A stretch of 64,000 nt of DNA from Spongiibacter marinus (GCF_016906995.1 NZ_JAFBBD010000004.1:124001-188000), one strand, 5' to 3'; shown: positions 36,169 through 44,690, numbered from the stretch's first letter. Made by a program: numbers and translations. The notes: generated from the letters alone by a model not told the origin.

Positions 36169-36633
36169 ATGTCGACCAGCGAAACGCCCGTGTACTACCT
36201 AACTTGGGACGAACTGCACCGCGACACCCGTAACCTTGCGCGTAAACTCACCGCCACGCCGTGGAAAGGCATTATCAGTATCGCCCGCGGTGGCTTGGTG
36301 CCGGGCGCCATTCTCGCGCGCGAACTCAACCTTCGCGTAGTCGACACCCTGTGTATCGCCAGTTACGACCACGACAAGCAGGGCGAGATTAGTATTCTCA
36401 AATCAGTGGAAGGTGACGGTGACGGTTATCTGCTGGTTGACGACCTCGTCGATACCGGAGGCACTGCAAAAATTGCCCGCGAGCTGCTGCCCAAGGCCAC
36501 ATTCGTCACCATCTACGCCAAACCTCAGGCGATGGCGCTGGCCGAGTACTACACCCGCGAATTCGCTCAAGATACCTGGATACATTTCCCTTGGGATATC
36601 GAGCACAGCTACAGCGAGCCGCTCATTAAATAA
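36169..36633 (+). CDS. gpt: Gpt, xanthine-guanine phosphoribosyltransferase
   Basis: Purine salvage enzyme that converts guanine or xanthine plus PRPP to the nucleotide, at the inner membrane face. The 154-residue protein closely follows E. coli Gpt: YYLTWDELHRDTRNLA, WKGIISIARGGLVPGAI, VDTLCIASYDHD, the PRPP loop LLVDDLVDTGGTA, and DTWIHFPWD. ATG 36169 with AGGA upstream is preferred over frames open to 36115. Divergent from the FleQ-like gene. Confidence 0.95.
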   Translation: MSTSETPVYYLTWDELHRDTRNLARKLTATPWKGIISIARGGLVPGAILARELNLRVVDTLCIASYDHDKQGEISILKSVEGDGDGYLLVDDLVDTGGTAKIARELLPKATFVTIYAKPQAMALAEYYTREFAQDTWIHFPWDIEHSYSEPLIK

Positions 36634-36698
36634 CGAACCGCCGACGAAGCCTTTGCGCCACGCAGATAGAGTCAGTAGAATCTCCCGCTGCGCTTTTC

Positions 36699-36775
36699 GC
36701 CCCGGTGGCACAGCTGGATAGCGCGGCCCCCTCCTAAGGGGCAGGTCAGAGGTTCGAATCCTCTCCGGGGCGCCA
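36699..36775 (+). tRNA. tRNA-Arg (anticodon CCT)
   Basis: The 77-nt cloverleaf has acceptor arms GCCCCGG (36699-36705) and CCGGGGC (36765-36771), discriminator G, and encoded CCA (36773-36775). The anticodon stem GCCCC/GGGGC flanks the loop CTCCTAA, so the anticodon is CCT at 36733-36735 (reads AGG). The T-arm has GGTTCGAATCC. No integrase or att repeat follows. Confidence 0.96.
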
Positions 36776-36817
36776 CCTCTTCCATGCTCCACTCTTCAGC
36801 TATCGCGCACTGGCGTG

Positions 36818-37561
36818 CTATGCAAGGATCGCCGGCGAGACACTCGGCTGACCGGCATGTAACCAGTCTCGCAACTGCTCCGCTTCACATCGATAGGTGC
36901 GCCGTTCCGACTGATCTAAGCGCAGCCACCGCAGGGCATTTATCAGCCAGCGGTCAGCAGAACCATTCAAAATACCCGCCCCGGGGGTACAGCAGATATG
37001 GTGCCAGTGCAGCTGATCGTCGCGCCACAGCAAAACCTCACCATTGGGCGACAGCGTATAAGCCAGCTTGGCCTTAGGTGGCAGCGCCGGGCCTTGGTCC
37101 ACGGAGCGGGCAACGATTACCGCAGCGTCATCTGCCGGGCGAAGCAAAGACAGTAATTGCCGGTAATAGCGCAGGCTTGGCAGCCCCAGGTCAAAGCGCC
37201 CCCAGCACAGTTGATGATCGACAACCTGCCCCACGGGCGGACTGGCCAACACCTGGCGTTTACCCCCCTTAAATTGCGGGTACCAAGGTTGGCAGTGCAG
37301 GCTAGCCGCGTGAAAAAACACATTGCTCAGCCAATGCAGTCGCTCGCGATCCTGACCACTCACAGCGATATGACTGTGATAGACATAGGTCCCGGCATCT
37401 GCACACCACTGCCGGCGACAGGACCAGGTGTCCGGCTGGCACTGCCTCGCATTTATTGCCCTCGCCATACTCAAGAGTCGCTCAGCAGAGGCCTCGGCTT
37501 CTGCCACGGCCTGCTCAACCGTTATTTCATTGGCTTGTTTGGCAGCCTCGATTAATCCCAT
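36818..37561 (-). CDS. Hypothetical START-like protein coupled to a TonB receptor gene
   Basis: A 247-residue soluble protein without a signal peptide. I cannot assign it firmly. The segment LPSLRYYRQLLSLLRPADDAAVIVARSVD and the following beta strands (KLAYTLSPNGEVLLWRDDQLHWHHICC) and final helix (ADRWLINALRWL) are arranged like a START lipid-binding domain. Its ATG lies inside the last codons of the TonB-receptor gene (10-nt overlap), so it is translated from the same message. A role in handling the imported ligand is inference. Confidence 0.6.
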   Translation of the reverse strand: MGLIEAAKQANEITVEQAVAEAEASAERLLSMARAINARQCQPDTWSCRRQWCADAGTYVYHSHIAVSGQDRERLHWLSNVFFHAASLHCQPWYPQFKGGKRQVLASPPVGQVVDHQLCWGRFDLGLPSLRYYRQLLSLLRPADDAAVIVARSVDQGPALPPKAKLAYTLSPNGEVLLWRDDQLHWHHICCTPGAGILNGSADRWLINALRWLRLDQSERRTYRCEAEQLRDWLHAGQPSVSPAILA

Positions 37562-40047
37562 TGATACGAAATTTCCAGGCCGTAGTGACGCGGCGGCAAC
37601 TGCGCCTTCGTGGTTGTGCCAAGATTGTCACCCAGTGCCACCCCGCCGCCAAAAAACAGCGAGTCCTTCAGGTTGTTCACGTACATCGCCACACGCAGCT
37701 TCTCGTCGGGCAGCCAGGTCAGGCGTGCGTTATACAACTCCTGCCCGCCCAGGGTCGCGCCATCGTAGAGATTGGCCTTGGCATCCAAGCCGACAAAAAT
37801 TTCCGAGCGGTAAGAGTAATGCAGCCGCGGAATGAACGCGCCAAAGCGCGTTTGCCAATGATATTGCACGGCGAGCGAGCGGGTGTTTTTTGGCACCACC
37901 GCAAAGGGCTCGGCACTGCGATCAAAGCTGGAGCCGTCGGCTAAAAATACCGTGTAATCCCGATAATAGGCATCGGTATAGCCGGCGTTGGCATTGACCT
38001 GTAGCCCCTCGTAGAGCCAGGTTGCCTCCAATTCGGCGCCCTGCACTACGGCAGAACCCGCGTTATCCAAAAACAGGATGACATCGGTCGGCCCACCGGG
38101 CCCCGTCTCAGCCTGCTGAACTTGGATTTGGTCGTAGCTCATATGGTAGATCGCACCATTGAGACGCAAACTCGAATCGAGGGCATCGAGCTTAAACCCG
38201 ACCTCACTGTTCTCCACCACCTCTGGCTCGAACTCATTGAGGCGTCGCCCCCGCAGACCAATACCGCCCGATTTATAGCCCTCGCTGACGGTCACATAGG
38301 TCATCAAACTATTGAGGCCGATCGCCGCGATGTCCGCCTCCTCCCAGATATAGCTCACCGTCAACGCTGGCGAAACCTGGTCAAAGGACAGCTCGGATGA
38401 CGTCGACACCGGCGCGAGAAACGGAATGGGTTGTGCAAAGTCGATATTGTCAAAGTACGCTCTGGGCACTGGGTTATAGATGCCGCCCTGAGCATGAATA
38501 AGCCCCTCACGCAGCCCAAAGGCATTGAAATCGGCGTTGTATAAAGCAATCTCCCGCTGTTTATCATCTTCGGTGTAACGCACACCCAGCGTTAGTTGCA
38601 GATGGGACGTAAGATCGTAACTACCCTGTACAAACAGCGCACGTGTTTCATTTTCGATATAGCTTAAATTGACCGACGCTGACAGCAGCGGCAGCACAAG
38701 GTTATTGGCAGCCGCCGACAGTAAATCGACCCCAGGCAGCGCAACGCCTGCGGCACTACTCAGCAGAAATTCCGGGGGAATACCCAGAACCCCGTTGGCG
38801 CCAATAATTTGTGGGTAGGGAAATCCATCGATGCGCTCTGCAGAGTAGAAGGCGCCAAACGTCAGGTCGAGCTTGTCCTCGAAAAACCGCCCGTTGAATT
38901 TCAGCTCCTGACTGAGTTGGTAACGCGTTTCTTGATCCGGGTCGACGCCGGAGGCCGTCAAGGCTTTTAATGCCAAACGCTCACCATTGTGCACGAGGCT
39001 AAAGTCACTGCCGTCAACGTCCTCCTGCTTACCCAAGCCATATTGACGGCTGTAGGCGGTGATCGACTCAAGGTCAAGCGGCCCCATATGCCAATTCAGC
39101 TTTATCGCGTGAAGCTGTGACTGCTGGCGATAAAAACTGGCTTCGGTGTTGATCGCCACCTTGCGCTGCTCAGCCAAGCCCTCCTGCTGCTGACATCGCT
39201 GGGCGTAATTATCAGGCTGCTGGGGAACAAAGAATGTGGCCACCGCCGCTTGCGCATTGATTACTTCGCAATTGTTCGCCTGCCCTTTCTCATCCTGCGA
39301 GCTCCAGAATGAGAAGACATCGAGTTGCAGGTTCTCGGTAAGGTCCCACAATAGCCGCGCAGACACCGCTTGCCGATCCTCATCGCCAAAGCGTGTGCCA
39401 TCGACAATATTCTTAACGTAGCCATCCAGGCGCCGCACGGTGCCACTGAGCCTCAGGCCCATTTGATTTTCGATCAATGGCAAATTAACGCTGGCCTTAA
39501 TATCTTGGCGGCCGTGAGAGCCGGCAGTGACCGTGGCGCTGCCGCTCGGGCGACTAAAATCTGGCGCAACCGTGGTCACCAGCATCGCGCCACCGGTATT
39601 GTTTTTACCAAACAGCGTGCCCTGTGGCCCGCGCAATACCTGGATGTTTTCAACATCAACCGCATCTAGGAGTTGAGAGTCCTGACGGGCGATGAAAATA
39701 CCATTCAAATACTGGCCTACTCCTGGGTCGAGCTCAGGTGTTGAGGCGCGCTGACCGATACCCCGCACAAAAATCGCTTGGCTTTTGGTCGCCGTCGGCG
39801 CTATCTGCAAATTCGGCACGATGTTCTTAACATCCGCCAGCGATGTGATGCCCGCATCCTCCAGCGCCGATGCCCCGATCGCCGAAACAGAAATCGGCGT
39901 GTCCTGCAGACTCTCCTCCCGGCGCCTGGCCGTGACGACCACCTCCTCTAACTGCGCGTAAGCGGGTGCACTGAAAATCGGTAATACCGTGACGATACTG
40001 CCAAAACAAAGCGGCAGCAGGCCGCTACCCAACATAACCCTATTCAC
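37552..40047 (-). CDS. TonB-dependent outer-membrane receptor
   Basis: An 831-residue receptor. Signal peptide LLPLCFGSIVTVLPIFSAPAYA is followed at once by the TonB-box-like EEVVVTARRREESLQDTP. The plug region has GIGQRASTPELDPGVG, VENIQVLRGPQGTLFGKNNTGGA, and a 22-strand barrel ends in LEISYQWD. The best start is GTG 40047 with AGAGG 10 nt upstream (the frame is open to 40257). It is related to receptors of marine gammaproteobacteria and sphingomonads that take up catabolic substrates, although a near-perfect Fur box lies about 290 bp upstream. The motif CATAACAATAAT precedes it, as before the receptor at 56393. Confidence 0.93.
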   Translation of the reverse strand: MNRVMLGSGLLPLCFGSIVTVLPIFSAPAYAQLEEVVVTARRREESLQDTPISVSAIGASALEDAGITSLADVKNIVPNLQIAPTATKSQAIFVRGIGQRASTPELDPGVGQYLNGIFIARQDSQLLDAVDVENIQVLRGPQGTLFGKNNTGGAMLVTTVAPDFSRPSGSATVTAGSHGRQDIKASVNLPLIENQMGLRLSGTVRRLDGYVKNIVDGTRFGDEDRQAVSARLLWDLTENLQLDVFSFWSSQDEKGQANNCEVINAQAAVATFFVPQQPDNYAQRCQQQEGLAEQRKVAINTEASFYRQQSQLHAIKLNWHMGPLDLESITAYSRQYGLGKQEDVDGSDFSLVHNGERLALKALTASGVDPDQETRYQLSQELKFNGRFFEDKLDLTFGAFYSAERIDGFPYPQIIGANGVLGIPPEFLLSSAAGVALPGVDLLSAAANNLVLPLLSASVNLSYIENETRALFVQGSYDLTSHLQLTLGVRYTEDDKQREIALYNADFNAFGLREGLIHAQGGIYNPVPRAYFDNIDFAQPIPFLAPVSTSSELSFDQVSPALTVSYIWEEADIAAIGLNSLMTYVTVSEGYKSGGIGLRGRRLNEFEPEVVENSEVGFKLDALDSSLRLNGAIYHMSYDQIQVQQAETGPGGPTDVILFLDNAGSAVVQGAELEATWLYEGLQVNANAGYTDAYYRDYTVFLADGSSFDRSAEPFAVVPKNTRSLAVQYHWQTRFGAFIPRLHYSYRSEIFVGLDAKANLYDGATLGGQELYNARLTWLPDEKLRVAMYVNNLKDSLFFGGGVALGDNLGTTTKAQLPPRHYGLEISYQWD

Positions 40048-40062
40048 TGCGATACAACCTCT

Positions 40063-40074
40063 ATTATTGTTATG
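40063..40074 (-). promoter_or_regulatory. Leader motif shared by both TonB-receptor genes (copy 1)
   Basis: CATAACAATAAT, read on the minus strand, ends 15 nt before the receptor GTG at 40047. The identical 12-mer lies 21 nt before the other receptor gene (58880-58891). It could be a translation enhancer, an Hfq-type A-rich site or a control element. Confidence 0.45.
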
Positions 40075-40217
40075 TAATCCCCGCGCATTGATACCAGCGA
40101 GTGAGCCATAGAGCTTACGCGAGGGAAAACAGGATGTTGACGCTATGTCACAAATACTGCGTTGCAGTGCAATTACATAAACTGCTTGCATGACAAGGGG
40201 CAGGCGTGGCGGGACGT

Positions 40218-40254
40218 AAAAAAGAGCCCCGGAAGCAGGGTAAGCAACCGGGGC
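40218..40254 (-). terminator. Rho-independent terminator in the TonB-pyc gap
   Basis: On the minus strand GCCCCGG (40254-40248) pairs with CCGGGGC (40232-40226), with inner GC/GC pairs, followed by CTCTTTTTT (the T-run is 40223-40218). It would end a transcript that starts at the Fur box or comes from the pyc operon. Confidence 0.82.
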
Positions 40255-40327
40255 CAATACGGAGAGAGGTCGCGACGGGATAAGAACGTCAGAGAGAGGG
40301 GGGAGACACCATCCCGCCGCGACACAA
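40218..40327 (-). ncRNA. Candidate Fur-regulated small RNA
   Basis: Directly after a Fur box (40333-40347), the minus strand can form a 13-bp stem (40311-40323 with 40269-40281, one G-U). Its 29-nt loop includes CTCCCCCCTCTCTCTGACG, and a rho-independent terminator follows. Predicted length is about 110 nt. On the plus strand the G-U becomes an A-C mismatch and there is no T-run, which favours minus-strand transcription. The -35/-10 (TTGCAA, TATTAT) are suboptimally spaced, so the promoter is weak evidence. It could instead be the 3' UTR and terminator of the pyc operon. There is no open reading frame with a ribosome site in it. Confidence 0.5.
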
Positions 40328-40332
40328 CTAAA

Positions 40333-40347
40333 CGATAATAATTATCA
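40333..40347. promoter_or_regulatory. Fur box
   Basis: CGATAATAATTATCA matches the 7-1-7 Fur consensus TGATAATnATTATCA at 14 of 15 positions and is nearly palindromic. It lies 30 bp past the pycB stop and about 290 bp before the TonB receptor start, upstream of the candidate small RNA. Iron repression is expected. Confidence 0.75.
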
Positions 40348-40376
40348 TTGATGTTTGCAAGCGTTTTTCTTGCTCT

Positions 40377-42176
40377 TTACTCGATTTCTATTAATACCTC
40401 ACCCGGAGTGACGCGATCTCCCTTGCTAACGTGGATATCGCGAACTGTGCCATCAATCGGCGCCTGCACTTCCGCTTCCATTTTCATCGCCTCAGTGACT
40501 AGCACTGGCTGGCCCGCCTTAACCACATCGCCCTGCGCCACTAATACATCGACGATATTGCCCGGCATATTCGTTGTAACATGCCCCGGCTGAGTTGCCT
40601 GCCGGCGTCCACTCCCCCCGTCGCGCTGGTATTCGTTCAATGCCTCGAAAACCACTTCCTCTGGCATCCCGTCCAGCGTCATGTACAAGTGCCGTTTGCC
40701 TTTACCCTTAATGCCGACGCCGGTAATCGCCACTTGATAACTTTCACCGTGAACATCGATCACAAATTCGGTGGGCACCGCATTTTCCGCGGCGGGGCGA
40801 TCGGCCTCGGGTTCCGGCTCTAAAACCTCAGGCTGTAATGTGCCATCGCGACGCTGCTGGAGGTAGCTGCGGCCCAGATCGGGGAACATGGCGTAACTCA
40901 GTACATCCTCTTCACTGTCGGCCAGCTCGCCAATTTCTACGCGCAATTTCTCCATTTCAGGTGGCAGTAAATCTGCAGGGCGAACATCGATCACCGCTTC
41001 ACTGCCAATCGCCTTGGCTCGCAATTCTTCATTCACCGTTCCCAGCGCTGCGCCGTAGTGACCCTGCAAATAGCGCTTCACCTCATTGGTAATGGTGGTA
41101 TAGGGCGCCTCTGCCAGAATATTCATCACCGCCTGGGTACCGACAATCTGCGAGGTGGGCGTTACCAGTGGCGGGAAGCCCAGGTCCTTGCGCACCCGGG
41201 GAATCTCCGCGAAGACTTCATCGATACGGTGCAAGGCACCCTGCTCTTTTAGCTGGTTCGCCAGGTTAGACATCATGCCGCCCGGCACTTGGTTTATCTG
41301 AACGCTGACATCCTCGCGAGTAAACTCACTCTCAAACTGCCGGTATTTCTTGCGCACGGCCCACAGTTTTTTGGCAACGCTTTGTAAAACTTCCAGATCC
41401 AGGCCCGAGTCGTAGGGCGTGTCTTTTAGGCCTGCAACCATGGTTTCGGTCGCCGGGTGACTGGTGCCGTTGGCAAAGGCGGAGATAGCGGTATCGATAA
41501 TATCCACGCCCGCCTCTACCGCCTTCAACTGACACAGCCCAGCCAAACCCGATGTCATATGCGAATGCAGGGCCAGCGGCAGGTCAAACTCGGCCTTTAA
41601 CGCCGCGACCAACTCACCGGTGGTACTCGGCGTCAGCAGGCCCGCCATATCTTTGATAGCCAGGGAATCTACGCCCATGTCCACCATCTTACGCGCCTGC
41701 TCGACGAACGTTTCCGTGTTGTGCACGGGGCTGGTGGTGTAGCAAATGGTACCCTGAGCATGTTTGCCGGCGGCCTTCACGGCGGCGATCGCCGTCTGCA
41801 AATTACGCACATCGTTCATCGCATCGAATATCCGGAAGATATCCATGCCATTGTCTGCCGCCTTGGCAATAAAGGCCTCGACGACATCGTCAGCATAGTG
41901 GCGATAACCCAGCAGGTTCTGACCACGCAGCAACATTTGCAGCTGGCTATTGGGCAGCGCCTCACGCAACTTGCGCAGTCGCTCCCAGGGGTCCTCTTTC
42001 AAAAAACGCACGCAGGCATCAAAGGTTGCGCCGCCCCATACCTCCAGAGACCAATAGTCCAGGGCGTCCAGTTCGGCGCACACCGGCAACATGTCCTCGG
42101 TGCGCAGCCGCGTGGCAATAAGCGATTGATGGCCGTCTCGCAGGGCGACATCGGTAATTTTAATCGGCGTAGTCAT
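40377..42176 (-). CDS. pycB: Pyruvate carboxylase subunit B (biotinyl carboxyltransferase, OadA-like)
   Basis: Transfers the biotin-bound carboxyl group to pyruvate to give oxaloacetate, an anaplerotic step. The 599-residue protein has the HMGL-like carboxyltransferase domain with ITDVALRDGHQSL (metal-binding Asp), MVDMGVDSLAIKDMAG (the biotin-contact Lys region) and LHSHMTSG, then a conserved PYC_OADA domain. The C-terminal biotinyl domain has VTEAMKMEAE with the biotin Lys. No sodium-pump beta/gamma subunits are adjacent, so the two-subunit pyruvate carboxylase of Pseudomonas is favoured over oxaloacetate decarboxylase. ATG 42176 follows AAGGAAGG. It lies 60 bp after pycA. Confidence 0.92.
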   Translation of the reverse strand: MTTPIKITDVALRDGHQSLIATRLRTEDMLPVCAELDALDYWSLEVWGGATFDACVRFLKEDPWERLRKLREALPNSQLQMLLRGQNLLGYRHYADDVVEAFIAKAADNGMDIFRIFDAMNDVRNLQTAIAAVKAAGKHAQGTICYTTSPVHNTETFVEQARKMVDMGVDSLAIKDMAGLLTPSTTGELVAALKAEFDLPLALHSHMTSGLAGLCQLKAVEAGVDIIDTAISAFANGTSHPATETMVAGLKDTPYDSGLDLEVLQSVAKKLWAVRKKYRQFESEFTREDVSVQINQVPGGMMSNLANQLKEQGALHRIDEVFAEIPRVRKDLGFPPLVTPTSQIVGTQAVMNILAEAPYTTITNEVKRYLQGHYGAALGTVNEELRAKAIGSEAVIDVRPADLLPPEMEKLRVEIGELADSEEDVLSYAMFPDLGRSYLQQRRDGTLQPEVLEPEPEADRPAAENAVPTEFVIDVHGESYQVAITGVGIKGKGKRHLYMTLDGMPEEVVFEALNEYQRDGGSGRRQATQPGHVTTNMPGNIVDVLVAQGDVVKAGQPVLVTEAMKMEAEVQAPIDGTVRDIHVSKGDRVTPGEVLIEIE

Positions 42177-42236
42177 AGTGCCTTCCTTTCCTGTGTGCAC
42201 ATCGTGGCCGCTAAGCGGCTGCAATCATTATTGGGT

Positions 42237-43652
42237 TTACAGTCCTGCGTGAGCAGCAATCGCCGCCGCCACCGCCAGGGCAAGCTCTTCGGGCCGACTT
42301 TTATCGGAGTACTCGATCAGCTCGGGGTGACTATCAACAAAGCTGGTGTCGAAATGCGCGGCGCGGAAGTCCGCGTGCTTAAGTATTTGCTGGTAGTAAG
42401 GCGCGGTGGTTCGCACGCCCTGAACACGCATATCATTTAACGCCCGCGCGCCGCGGTTGAGCGTTTCTTCCCAGGTCAGTCCCCAAACCACCAGTTTCAG
42501 GCACATCGAGTCAAAATACGGCGGTATGCTGTAGCCGGTATATATCGCGGTGTCGGTGCGCACACCCGGGCCACCGGGAGCGTAGTAGCGGCTGATTTTG
42601 CCGAAGCTAGGCAAAAAACCGTTCTTGGGGTCTTCGGCGTTCACGCGGAACTGCAGCGCGTAGCCGCGATAGCTAATATCCTCTTGCCGATACCCAAGCG
42701 GCAGGCCGGAGGCTATGCGGATTTGCTCGCGCACAATATCAACCCCGGTAATTTGCTCGGTGATGGTGTGCTCCACCTGAACGCGGGTATTCATCTCCAT
42801 AAAATAAATTTGATTATCGGCAAGCAAAAACTCTACGGTGCCGGCATTTTCATAGCCCACCGCCTCTGCCGCGCGCACCGCCAAGTCGCCGATATAGGCG
42901 CGCTGCTCCGGCGTGAGCTGCGGCGATGGCGCAATTTCAATCAACTTTTGATTGCGGCGCTGTATCGAACAATCACGCTCATACAGGTGGATAACATTGC
43001 CCTGTGAGTCGGCCAAAATCTGCGCCTCAATATGGCGCGGGTTGACAATACACTTCTCCAAAAATACATCAGCGCGACCGAAAGCCTTGGTGGCCTCTGA
43101 GACCACGCGACTAAACTGACGTCGCAGGTCTGCTTCGCTGTCGCAGCGGCGAATACCGCGACCGCCACCACCCGAGGTGGCTTTCAACATCACCGGATAA
43201 CCGATGCCTGCAGCGACCGTCACCGCTTCTTCGACATCGGCAAGGTTGTCTTCAGTGCCCGGTGTCACCGGCACACCCGCCGCCACCATCGCCCGGCGAG
43301 CCTCGGTTTTATCGCCCATGCGACGGATAACCTCTGCACTGGGGCCAATAAAGGTAATGCCGCGCTGAGCACAGATTTCCGCCAATTCGGCATTCTCGGA
43401 AAGAAAACCGTAGCCGGGGTGCAAACCGTCGCAGCCCGTTTCCACCGCCAGCGCCACCAGCTTGCGAGGATTCAGATACCCCTCCAGGGGGTCTGCGCCC
43501 ACGTTGTAAGCCTCGTCAGCGCGCTTAACATGCAGGGAAAAGCGATCGGGTTCGGTGTAGATGGCCGCTGAGCGAATACCCATCTCGGCACAGGCGCGAA
43601 CAATGCGAACCGCAATCTCACCACGGTTGGCAATTAGGATTTTTTTCAGCAT
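42237..43652 (-). CDS. pycA: Pyruvate carboxylase subunit A (biotin carboxylase)
   Basis: ATP-dependent carboxylation of biotin. The 471-residue protein starts MLKKILIANRGEIAVRIVRA, has the ATP-grasp loop SGGGGRGIRR, and MEMNTRVQVEHTITEQITGVD, and ends with the biotin-carboxylase C domain. AGGAAACC lies upstream of the ATG. First gene of the pycA-pycB operon, divergent from the LysR gene. It resembles AccC, but the partner gene downstream identifies the pathway. Confidence 0.93.
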   Translation of the reverse strand: MLKKILIANRGEIAVRIVRACAEMGIRSAAIYTEPDRFSLHVKRADEAYNVGADPLEGYLNPRKLVALAVETGCDGLHPGYGFLSENAELAEICAQRGITFIGPSAEVIRRMGDKTEARRAMVAAGVPVTPGTEDNLADVEEAVTVAAGIGYPVMLKATSGGGGRGIRRCDSEADLRRQFSRVVSEATKAFGRADVFLEKCIVNPRHIEAQILADSQGNVIHLYERDCSIQRRNQKLIEIAPSPQLTPEQRAYIGDLAVRAAEAVGYENAGTVEFLLADNQIYFMEMNTRVQVEHTITEQITGVDIVREQIRIASGLPLGYRQEDISYRGYALQFRVNAEDPKNGFLPSFGKISRYYAPGGPGVRTDTAIYTGYSIPPYFDSMCLKLVVWGLTWEETLNRGARALNDMRVQGVRTTAPYYQQILKHADFRAAHFDTSFVDSHPELIEYSDKSRPEELALAVAAAIAAHAGL

Positions 43653-43732
43653 AGCGACTGGTTTCCTAAACCGGTATCAAATATGCGATCCACCCTAGCG
43701 GAAAATATTCCCCATAAGAAATTAATATTTAT

Positions 43733-43750
43733 TTGCCTATATATAAGCAA
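43733..43750. promoter_or_regulatory. Candidate LysR operator between pycA and its regulator
   Basis: TTGCCTATATATAAGCAA is palindromic at 16 of 18 positions and has the T-N11-A character of LysR sites. It lies in an AT-rich divergent promoter region, 38 bp before the lysR ATG and about 80 bp before pycA. Confidence 0.5.
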
Positions 43751-43787
43751 TAACTTATAAAACGAGTACATTTTGCAGGAGACGGGG

Positions 43788-44690
43788 ATGCAAACCAGCT
43801 ACTTACAACGGCTTACTCTGCGCCAAGTTGATGTTTTTCTGGCAGTTTGCCAGCACATGAGCTACTCGCGCGCCGCCGAAGAGCTGTCGCTCACGCAACC
43901 CGCCGTCAGCGCGCAAATACGCAGCCTGGAGGAATTAATCCGCCAGCCGCTGTTCGACTACGTTGGCCGCCGACTCTATCTGACACCGGCAGGCAAGCTG
44001 TTACAGCGGGCGGCCCGCGACCTGCAGCAGCGGCTGGTAAATTTAGAGATAGAACTTACCGAGCTACACGGCAAGTTGCAGGGCAGCCTGAATATTATTA
44101 TTGAGTCGAGCGCCGAGGCCCTGATTCCCGCTTACATCAACCGATTCTGCCAGCAGCATCCAGATGCGGAGGTGAGCCTGCATGTCGACAACCACCAGCA
44201 CCTGATAAAACGCCTGCACGACAATATGCATGACCTCGCGATAATGACTCGCGTCCCCAGCGACCAGGGCTTGCAGTACACCCCCTTCGCCGAACATCAA
44301 CTGCTGGCAGTAGCTGCCATACACCACCCCCTGGCCGGTGCAGGGGCGCTTAGCCTGCATGAATTTCTGGAAAACCGCCTGCTACTGCGCGAACCCGGCT
44401 CGGGCAGCAGGCAAGTACTCGAGGACTACTGCCAGCAGCAAAGCTGCGTGATTCGCCGCACCCGCGTGCTGGGCAGCAACCAGGCAATACGCCATGCTCT
44501 TGTCGACTCCGAGGATTGCGCCGTGCTGCCAGCCAGCGTGGCCGAACAAGGAATTAGCGACGGTAGCCTGGTTGCATTACAGGTGGAGGGTTTTCCCATT
44601 AAGCGCTCCTGGTGCAGCGCCTATCAACGCGGCAAGCGCCTCAGCCCGCTGGCGAGCGCCTTTCTTGATGCGCTACACGGGCCCGCCTAA
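43788..44690 (+). CDS. LysR-family regulator, probable PycR
   Basis: A 300-residue LTTR. The N-terminal HTH is TLRQVDVFLAVCQHMSYSRAAEELSLTQPAVSAQIRSLEELI, then LFDYVGRRLYLTPAGKLL, and the effector domain has two periplasmic-binding-like lobes. ATG 43788 has AGGAG upstream. The divergent placement from pycA is the same as that of the pyruvate carboxylase regulator gene in Pseudomonas, so control of pycAB is the likely job. The stop overlaps the stop of the convergent methyltransferase by 4 nt. Confidence 0.9.
   Translation: MQTSYLQRLTLRQVDVFLAVCQHMSYSRAAEELSLTQPAVSAQIRSLEELIRQPLFDYVGRRLYLTPAGKLLQRAARDLQQRLVNLEIELTELHGKLQGSLNIIIESSAEALIPAYINRFCQQHPDAEVSLHVDNHQHLIKRLHDNMHDLAIMTRVPSDQGLQYTPFAEHQLLAVAAIHHPLAGAGALSLHEFLENRLLLREPGSGSRQVLEDYCQQQSCVIRRTRVLGSNQAIRHALVDSEDCAVLPASVAEQGISDGSLVALQVEGFPIKRSWCSAYQRGKRLSPLASAFLDALHGPA

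Noticed and set aside
36699-36775. tRNA-Arg as the integration site of a genomic island
   Set aside because: No repeat of the tRNA 3' end was noticed downstream, no integrase is present, and the following pyc genes are core genes.
40048-40257. Longer TonB receptor start upstream of 40047
   Set aside because: The extra 70 residues would place the signal peptide internally; the GTG at 40047 has a ribosome site and an immediate signal sequence.
40377-43652. Sodium-pumping oxaloacetate decarboxylase or acetyl-CoA carboxylase genes
   Set aside because: No OadB/OadG or AccB genes are adjacent, and the two-gene unit with a divergent LysR gene matches the two-subunit pyruvate carboxylase locus.
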